Positions 6,252-10,744 of a stretch of DNA of 10,744 nucleotides are shown here, piece by piece. This stretch comes from Pseudomonadota bacterium (lineage in GTDB: Bacteria; Pseudomonadota; Gammaproteobacteria; Burkholderiales; Burkholderiaceae_D). The notes under the pieces were generated by a model. That model was not told the DNA's origin, did no database searches, and saw only the letters and a program-made list of their open reading frames with translations. Every line of letters starts with the position of its first letter. Position 1 is the first letter of the stretch. The translations under genes were made by a program, and so were the position numbers. Where the stretch lies: NCBI GenBank assembly GCA_023449275.1, contig JAEXJM010000003.1:1-10744 (forward strand), written 5' to 3'.

Positions 6252-7574
6252 ATGCCCTTTACCGAACTCCACTCGTTTCTTGAAGTGCAAGCGGAACCGC
6301 ACATCCTTTTCGACAGCGATTACCGGATCATTGCCGTCAATAACGCGTTCCGCAAATACTGCAATCCCCAGTCTTCCGTCATCGGACAGACATGCTATGA
6401 GGTATCCCACAATTACGAAGCGCCCTGCGACCGTTCGGGAGAAACCTGCCCGCTTGCCAAAAGCCGGCGTTCCGGCAAATCCGAACGGGTGCTCCACATG
6501 CACCATACACCGAACGGTGAAGAATACGTCAGCATCGAACTGACCCCGATCAAGAATCAGGAAGGCGACATCACCTGCTTCGTCGAGAAAATCGAACCCG
6601 TCAAAATCGCAAAAGGCCAGACCGAACGAAACAGCCTGACCGGAAAAGCCCCCGCTTTTTCAAAAATGATGAACCTGATCGAAAAAGCGGCCTCATCCGA
6701 CATCAACGTCCTTCTCTCCGGAGAATCCGGAACAGGAAAAGAACTGGCTGCCCAGGCCATACACAGGGCTGGCAAACGGGCAGCCAAACCGTTCATTGTC
6801 GTCGATTGTTCCGGGCTGTCCGAAATCTGGTTCGAAAGCGAACTTTTCGGTCAGGAAAGGAGCACACCATCCTTATCGGGATCGCGAAAAAAAGGCCTGA
6901 TCGACTCGGCCAGCGGAGGCACACTCTTTCTTGATGAAGTGGGCGACATCCCGCTGTCGATGCAGGCCAGACTGCTCCGCCTGCTCGAAACGGGCACTTA
7001 CCGCCGTCTCGGCTCCGCCGATCCACGCCGCGCAGACATCCGGATCATCGCGTCCACCAGCCGCGATCTTGAGAAAATGGTCAAAAAAGAACTGTTCAGG
7101 GCCGATCTCTACTACCGACTGAACATCTTCCCCATCCATGTGCCCTCACTCAGGGAACGCAAGGAAGACATCCCCCATCTCACGGCCTCCCTGCTGAAGA
7201 AAATCGCTCCCGACAAAAAAATGACCTTGTCCGACGAAGCCATGTTTTTGCTGCAGACCTATCCTTTTCCCGGAAACATCCGCGAACTCCGGAATTTTCT
7301 CGAACGGGCCATCCTGTTGGCACAAACACAGGAAATACAGCCGGAACACCTGCTCCTGCCAGTGCCGGCAAATCCACCTAGCCCCGTTACCGCAACCGGA
7401 GAAGATGATGTGCAATTGAGACAACTCATCACCTCGTTTAAGGGAAGCCGGAAAACTCTCGCCAAAATGCTGGGCATGAGTGAACGTACTCTCTACAGGC
7501 GCCTGTCAGACATGCAAAAAAAAACAGGCCCCTTAAAACCCGACAAACTCATTAATCGTAAGAAACAGTCTTGA
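6252..7574 (+). CDS. PAS-AAA+-Fis transcriptional regulator of the sigma-54 activator type, with a degenerate GAFTGA loop
   Basis: 440-residue regulator in three parts. The N-terminal PAS-like sensor (about 8-115) is cysteine-rich: Cys37, Cys48 and His53 in CYEVSH, Cys59, Cys66 in CPL. The AAA+ domain (about 130-370) has Walker A GESGTGKE (157-164), Walker B TLFLDE (224-229), the arginine-finger segment FRADLYYRLN (282-291) and sensor II FPGNIRELRN (339-348). The C-terminal Fis-type helix-turn-helix is at about 388-420 (KTLAKMLGMSERTLYRRL). The loop that contacts sigma-54, normally GAFTGA after ELFGxEK, reads RSTPSLS at 203-209 with no change in domain length, and sensor I reads ASTSRD instead of the usual ATNRD. 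ATP binding and hydrolysis look possible, but classical sigma-54 activation is doubtful; TyrR and Rhodobacter capsulatus NtrC are precedents for EBP relatives acting with sigma-70. The ATG at 6252 has GGGA 9 nt upstream. The ligand is unknown. Confidence 0.93.
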   Translation: MPFTELHSFLEVQAEPHILFDSDYRIIAVNNAFRKYCNPQSSVIGQTCYEVSHNYEAPCDRSGETCPLAKSRRSGKSERVLHMHHTPNGEEYVSIELTPIKNQEGDITCFVEKIEPVKIAKGQTERNSLTGKAPAFSKMMNLIEKAASSDINVLLSGESGTGKELAAQAIHRAGKRAAKPFIVVDCSGLSEIWFESELFGQERSTPSLSGSRKKGLIDSASGGTLFLDEVGDIPLSMQARLLRLLETGTYRRLGSADPRRADIRIIASTSRDLEKMVKKELFRADLYYRLNIFPIHVPSLRERKEDIPHLTASLLKKIAPDKKMTLSDEAMFLLQTYPFPGNIRELRNFLERAILLAQTQEIQPEHLLLPVPANPPSPVTATGEDDVQLRQLITSFKGSRKTLAKMLGMSERTLYRRLSDMQKKTGPLKPDKLINRKKQS

Positions 7575-7598
7575 TTTAAATGGCTTATCGAGTAAAAT
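7571..7598 (+). promoter_or_regulatory. Predicted sigma-70 promoter of frc
   Basis: TTGATT (7571-7576), overlapping the stop codon of the regulator gene, is followed after 16 nt by TAAAAT (7593-7598). Transcription would start near 7605, leaving a leader of about 170 nt before the frc ATG. No -24/-12 (GG-N10-GC) element is visible in this gap, and no better sigma-70 pair was seen closer to frc. Confidence 0.5.
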
Positions 7599-7668
7599 AT
7601 AGGGGCTATACATAAAGCTTGCTTCATTTTGAGAAATTATGCGAAGTGTTAGCAATCCCAGTTAGTAC

Positions 7669-7700
7669 CTTCTGCCCTTTGGGCGAAGTTTTTCTTTCTT
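7669..7700 (+). terminator. Terminator-like hairpin in the frc leader (attenuator, or terminator of the regulator gene)
   Basis: CTTC-T-GCCC (7669-7677) pairs with GGGC-G-AAG (7681-7688) around a TTT loop with one internal mismatch. It is followed by TTTTTCTTTCTT (7689-7700), the form of an intrinsic terminator. It lies about 95 bp past the regulator stop and 75 bp before the frc ATG. If the promoter at 7571-7598 is the one used, frc transcripts must pass through it. A GCGAAG copy at 7641-7646 can pair with the left arm (CTTC-T-GC), giving a possible antiterminator. Confidence 0.6.
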
Positions 7701-7774
7701 GGCGGCTCCTTTCGGGGAAAAGCCACAGAGAATAAAAACCAAAAGTTGTACCAACGACAAGGAAATAAGAAATT

Positions 7775-9061
7775 ATGACTAAACCATTAGATGGAATTAA
7801 TGTCCTGGACTTTACCCACGTCCAAGCAGGCCCTGCCTGTACACAGATGATGGGTTTCCTGGGCGCAAACGTCATCAAGATTGAAAGACGTGGTTCCGGC
7901 GATATGACTCGTGGATGGCTGCAGGACAAACCAAACGTTGACTCCCTGTACTTCACGATGTTCAACTGTAACAAACGTTCGATCGAACTGGACATGAAAA
8001 CTCCGGAAGGCAAGGAACTTCTGGAAGCAATGATCAAAAAAACCGACGTTATGGTCGAAAACTTTGGTCCAGGTGCACTCGACCGTATGGGCTTTACTTG
8101 GGAACGCATTCAGGAACTGAACCCAAGAGTCATTCTGGCTTCCGTCAAAGGCTATGCAGAAGGCCATGCCAACGAACACCTGAAAGTGTATGAAAACGTT
8201 GCCCAGTGTTCCGGCGGTGCTGCTGCAACCACCGGTTTCTGGGATGGTCCTCCAACCGTTTCCGGCGCTGCCCTGGGTGACTCCAACTCCGGTATGCACC
8301 TGTTGATCGGTATTCTGGCTGCTCTGGAAATGCGTCACAAAACCGGCCGTGGTCAGAAAGTTGCCGTTGCAATGCAGGACGCTGTTCTGAACCTGGTTCG
8401 TATCAAACTGCGTGACCAGCAACGTCTGGAAAGAACCGGCATCCTGGCTGAATACCCACAGGCACAGCCTAACTTTGCATACGACAGAGACGGTAACCCA
8501 CTGTCCTTCGACAACATCCATTCCGTTCCACGTGGCGGTAACGCAGGTGGCGGCGGCCAGCCAGGCTGGATGCTGAAATGTAAAGGTTGGGAAACCGATG
8601 CTGACTCCTACGTTTACTTCACCATCGCTGCCAACATGTGGCCACAGATCTGCGACATGATCGACAAGCCAGAATGGAAAGACGATCCAGCATACAATAC
8701 CTTCGAAGGTCGTGTTGACAAGCTGATGGACATCTTCTCCTTCATCGAAACCAAGTTCGCTGACAAGGACAAATTCGAAGTCACCGAATGGGCTGCCCAG
8801 TACGGTATCCCTTGCGGTCCGGTTATGTCCATGAAAGAACTGGCTCATGATCCATCCCTGCAAAAAGTTGGTACCGTCGTTGAAGTTGTCGACGAAGTTC
8901 GCGGTAACCACCTGACCGTTGGCGCACCGTTCAAATTCTCCGGATTCAAACCGGAAATTACCCGTGCTCCGCTGTTGGGCGAACACACCGACGAAGTTCT
9001 GAAAGAACTCGGCCTTGACGATGCCAAGATCAAGGAACTGCATGCAAAACAGGTCGTTTAA
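7775..9061 (+). CDS. frc: Formyl-CoA:oxalate CoA-transferase
   Basis: Family III CoA-transferase that moves CoA from formyl-CoA to oxalate. The oxalyl-CoA made is then decarboxylated by oxalyl-CoA decarboxylase (not in this window), regenerating formyl-CoA and driving oxalate/formate antiport energy metabolism in the cytoplasm. The 428-residue length is that of the O. formigenes enzyme. Known functional residues are all in place: Gln17 (HVQAG), Trp48, Tyr139-Glu140, the catalytic Asp169 (ALGDSNSG) and the glycine loop GGGGQ at 258-262. The start is supported by AAGGAA (7759-7764), 10 nt upstream. Codon choice (for example CCA for Pro, GGT for Gly, GTT for Val) differs from neighbouring genes that favour CCG, GGC and GTC, fitting selection for very high expression. 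It is monocistronic, with a long leader and a strong terminator. Confidence 0.98.
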   Translation: MTKPLDGINVLDFTHVQAGPACTQMMGFLGANVIKIERRGSGDMTRGWLQDKPNVDSLYFTMFNCNKRSIELDMKTPEGKELLEAMIKKTDVMVENFGPGALDRMGFTWERIQELNPRVILASVKGYAEGHANEHLKVYENVAQCSGGAAATTGFWDGPPTVSGAALGDSNSGMHLLIGILAALEMRHKTGRGQKVAVAMQDAVLNLVRIKLRDQQRLERTGILAEYPQAQPNFAYDRDGNPLSFDNIHSVPRGGNAGGGGQPGWMLKCKGWETDADSYVYFTIAANMWPQICDMIDKPEWKDDPAYNTFEGRVDKLMDIFSFIETKFADKDKFEVTEWAAQYGIPCGPVMSMKELAHDPSLQKVGTVVEVVDEVRGNHLTVGAPFKFSGFKPEITRAPLLGEHTDEVLKELGLDDAKIKELHAKQVV

Positions 9062-9081
9062 TCCCCTGTCTTCATGAACGA

Positions 9082-9115
9082 AAACGGCACTCTTCGGAGT
9101 GCCGTTTCTATTTTT
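9082..9115 (+). terminator. Strong intrinsic terminator of frc
   Basis: A perfect 11-bp stem (AAACGGCACTC at 9082-9092, complement at 9097-9107) is capped by the extra-stable C(TTCG)G tetraloop. A T-rich run ending in TTTTT (9111-9115) follows. It starts 21 bp past the frc stop, as expected for a very strongly transcribed gene. Confidence 0.95.
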
Positions 9116-9300
9116 GCCTGTATACTTCCTCACCAACCGGCCTGTACATTTCTACCGAAGTATTCCCGCTGCCTTCTTCCGGATTTCATCTCCCGAAATT
9201 TTCCTCTGAGATCTTTTTCCTACTTGCCAGTCCCCGTCCGGCATCCCTCTCCTTTGGACGTTTTTTCCAGACTGTACAAAAGATAAAACTATCCAGATAC

Positions 9301-9346
9301 TGCCATAAACTGCCATATATATGCCATATTCGTCATAAATGGCATT
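9301..9346. promoter_or_regulatory. Helically phased TGCCAT array upstream of the metallo-beta-lactamase-fold gene
   Basis: TGCCAT occurs at 9301-9306, 9311-9316 and 9322-9327, about one DNA turn (10-11 bp) apart. An inverted copy, ATGGCAT, at 9340-9346 forms a 7-bp inverted repeat with ATGCCAT at 9321-9327 (12-nt centre). The array lies about 165-210 bp before the chosen ATG at 9511 and shares the TGCCA half-site with the repeat upstream of the PAS-AAA-Fis gene. It looks like an activator-binding region. The rest of the gap (9116-9300) is pyrimidine-rich and shows only a weak 5-bp hairpin before T6 (9235-9266). Confidence 0.6.
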
Positions 9347-9434
9347 CAAAACAGGAGGCAATTCAAACATCGTAAACGGCAAACCATTCCTAACCTGTTG
9401 TTTTAAAAAACATTAATATCAGGAAAAATAATCA

Positions 9435-9464
9435 TTGAAGTATCTGCCCGTTAATAGATAGAAT
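9435..9464 (+). promoter_or_regulatory. Possible sigma-70 promoter of the metallo-beta-lactamase-fold gene
   Basis: TTGAAG (9435-9440) and TAGAAT (9459-9464) are separated by 18 nt. A start near 9471 would rule out the ATG at 9463 and favour the ATG at 9511, which has GGA 9 nt upstream. No GG-N10-GC (-24/-12) element was found between the TGCCAT array and the gene. Confidence 0.35.
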
Positions 9465-9510
9465 GAAGATGTCCGAAACGATCATGACTTACTCTAACGG
9501 AATAACAATC

Positions 9511-10470
9511 ATGTCAAAAGTAACAACAGAACATCAATGTGGATGCGGTCACCCATCCTCCAGTATTACCCTGCTTGTCGATAACAAGGCAGGTGCCGGC
9601 CTTGAATGCGTACACGGCTTTGCCGCCTGGATCAAAATCCGCGACCGTCGTATTCTCTTCGATACCGGCCAGAAAGACGTCATCCTGAAAAATGCCGAAC
9701 GACTTGGAATCAATCTGGCAGATGCCGAAGTTCTGGTCATGAGCCACGGTCATGACGACCATACCGACAATCTGGCCGACTTTTACGCCATCAATCCAAA
9801 AGCGCCCATGTACTGCGGCCAGAACATTGAAGCCGACCGCTTTTGCTGCCGTCCGGGTGAACAATCCCTGAACTGGTCGCCACCAGCCAGCGCAAAAGAA
9901 GTATTTGCCAAACTGCCACCGGAACAGAAACACATCCTGACCGCCCCGCATTACTTCCTGCCCGGTGTTGCCGCCACTGGCCCGGTTCCCCGTCTGACGA
10001 CTTTCGAGGATGTCGGTGACGCCCTTTTCCTTGATGCTGAAGGCACGAAACCCGATCCGGTTTCCGACGACATGTCCATGTGGTTCGAAACGGACAAGGG
10101 ACTCGTCATCCTGTTGGGTTGTTGCCATTCAGGCATCGTCAACACGGTCAATTACATCCGGAAAGTCTCCGGAATCGAAAAAGTGTCCGGTATCGTCGGC
10201 GGCATGCACCTGATCAGGGCTTCCAAAGAACGCATGGACAAAACACTGGAAGCCATGAAGAGCTGGAACATGGACTGGCTCATCCCCTGCCATTGCACGG
10301 GGGACAATGCCATGCAGCAAATGAAAGACACCCTTGGTGATATCGTCACCTTCGGTTGCACCGGTACCGTCATCGAACTGGGCAATATCCCGAAAGGCCA
10401 GGAAGGTGATTTTTCGATGTGCCGCAAACAAGGAAAACATGCGCATGCCTGCGGTTGTGGTTGCGCCTGA
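9511..10470 (+). CDS. Metallo-beta-lactamase-fold hydrolase, COG1237 / dihydropterin-ribofuranosylaminobenzene-phosphate synthase-like
   Basis: 319-residue metallo-hydrolase. The metal site is visible: HGHDDH (79-84) after the strand VLVMS, DTG at 51-53, and later candidates His206 (GCCHSG), His233 (GGMHL) and His261 (PCHCTG). The sequence resembles the group often annotated as 7,8-dihydropterin-6-yl-methyl-4-(beta-D-ribofuranosyl)aminobenzene-5'-phosphate synthase; that name is transferred widely and the true substrate here is unknown. Both ends are metal-ligand rich: CGCGH at 10-14 and HAHACGCGCA at 310-319. No signal peptide is seen. The frame is open from an ATG at 9463 (16 more residues), but the ATG at 9511 has a GGA ribosome site at good distance and lies downstream of a possible promoter. 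It stands alone downstream of frc's terminator and the TGCCAT array. Confidence 0.9.
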   Translation: MSKVTTEHQCGCGHPSSSITLLVDNKAGAGLECVHGFAAWIKIRDRRILFDTGQKDVILKNAERLGINLADAEVLVMSHGHDDHTDNLADFYAINPKAPMYCGQNIEADRFCCRPGEQSLNWSPPASAKEVFAKLPPEQKHILTAPHYFLPGVAATGPVPRLTTFEDVGDALFLDAEGTKPDPVSDDMSMWFETDKGLVILLGCCHSGIVNTVNYIRKVSGIEKVSGIVGGMHLIRASKERMDKTLEAMKSWNMDWLIPCHCTGDNAMQQMKDTLGDIVTFGCTGTVIELGNIPKGQEGDFSMCRKQGKHAHACGCGCA

Positions 10471-10620
10471 TGGATTGTTTTTGGAAGTATGGAAAAAGAT
10501 GGATATCGGCACGCTGAACGTTTTACACAAAAAAACCCGGAACGAATTCAGACAATGACCGCCTGTAAAAAAAGCTGAATCCTTGTCGCAGCCTTCTTAC
10601 AGTCCCCCATCGGACTCCAT
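10471..10620. other. Gap after the metallo-hydrolase gene with no supported gene
   Basis: No convincing gene or RNA is seen. A 29-codon frame (10489-10578) has a GGAAG only about 1 nt before its ATG and no recognisable product. Beyond the following hairpin, a minus-strand frame enters from the window edge (10744) and stops at 10679. It could be the last 21 codons of a converging gene, but 66 bases are too few to judge. Confidence 0.4.
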
Positions 10621-10653
10621 GCAAAAAAGCCAGCATCACGCTGGCTTTTTTGC
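10621..10653. terminator. Strong symmetric hairpin terminator
   Basis: A perfect 14-bp stem (GCAAAAAAGCCAGC at 10621-10634, complement at 10640-10653) closes a 5-nt loop (ATCAC). The stem holds an A6 run on the left and a T6 run on the right, so it can terminate from both directions. It lies 150 bp past the metallo-hydrolase stop. That distance, and the symmetry, would suit a converging gene on the right whose body is outside the window. Confidence 0.85.
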
Positions 10654-10744
10654 GATACGGTACAGGAAAACGGATCCGTTACCTCCGCCCCCGGAAAACG
10701 GAAGACTGATGGAAAGCCTCAAGGGAAACCGGCACATTCGTATT

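Noticed and set aside
7787..9136. 449-codon open frame antisense to the whole of frc
   Set aside because: It mirrors frc, whose biased codons avoid stops on the opposite strand. Its translation has no family resemblance, and it runs through frc's terminator hairpin.
9235..9266. CGTCC...GGACG hairpin followed by T6, possible end of a small RNA
   Set aside because: Only 5 bp of stem around a 16-nt loop and no convincing promoter upstream after the frc terminator; too weak to call.
9152..9382. 76-codon minus-strand frame upstream of the metallo-hydrolase gene
   Set aside because: Covers the TGCCAT array and has no recognisable product; the hydrophobic part is produced by translating the repeats.
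10489..10578. 29-codon frame with GGAAG before its ATG
   Set aside because: The ribosome site is only about 1 nt from the ATG, there is no recognisable product, and nothing else supports translation.
10679..10744. Possible C-terminal end of a minus-strand gene entering from the right edge
   Set aside because: Only 21 codons before a stop; the symmetric terminator would suit it, but the fragment is too short to support a call.

Overview
The window looks like chromosome from an Oxalobacter species (Burkholderiales, Oxalobacteraceae). The anchor is a 428-residue formyl-CoA:oxalate CoA-transferase (frc, 7775-9061). As far as I remember the Oxalobacter formigenes enzyme, this protein matches it nearly residue for residue with a few scattered substitutions, so the source is O. 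formigenes or a close sister species. No transposase, integrase, tRNA, rRNA or CRISPR array was seen.

Layout, left to right. (1) The 3' part of an iron-sulfur L-serine dehydratase gene (+), ending at a shared terminator with the convergent metE. (2) metE (-), cobalamin-independent methionine synthase, divergent from metR (+), its LysR-type activator; the 94-bp gap between them holds a good metE promoter and MetR-like half-sites. (3) An AT-rich spacer of about 390 bp with nested inverted repeats, leading into an unrecognised protein with two helix-turn-helix-like segments and its own terminator. (4) A small alpha/beta-hydrolase (esterase) gene. (5) A PAS-AAA+-Fis regulator of the sigma-54 enhancer-binding-protein (EBP) type whose GAFTGA loop is replaced by an unrelated sequence. 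(6) frc, with a leader of about 170 nt containing a terminator-like hairpin, followed by a textbook terminator. (7) A 395-bp spacer (9116-9510) with a helically phased TGCCAT array, then a metallo-beta-lactamase-fold protein with Cys/His-rich ends. (8) A strong hairpin terminator and a short tail with no clear gene.

How the parts may work together. metE/metR is the classical divergent methionine module. frc is the first step of oxalate catabolism (formyl-CoA + oxalate -> formate + oxalyl-CoA); its codon usage differs visibly from its neighbours, as expected for a very highly expressed gene. The EBP-like regulator, its own upstream CTGCCA/TGGCAG repeat and the TGCCAT array upstream of the metallo-beta-lactamase gene share the half-site TGCCA. 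This suggests one regulon on both sides of frc. No convincing -24/-12 promoter was found at the intergenic regions examined, which fits an EBP that has lost the sigma-54-contacting loop. That regulatory link is inference.
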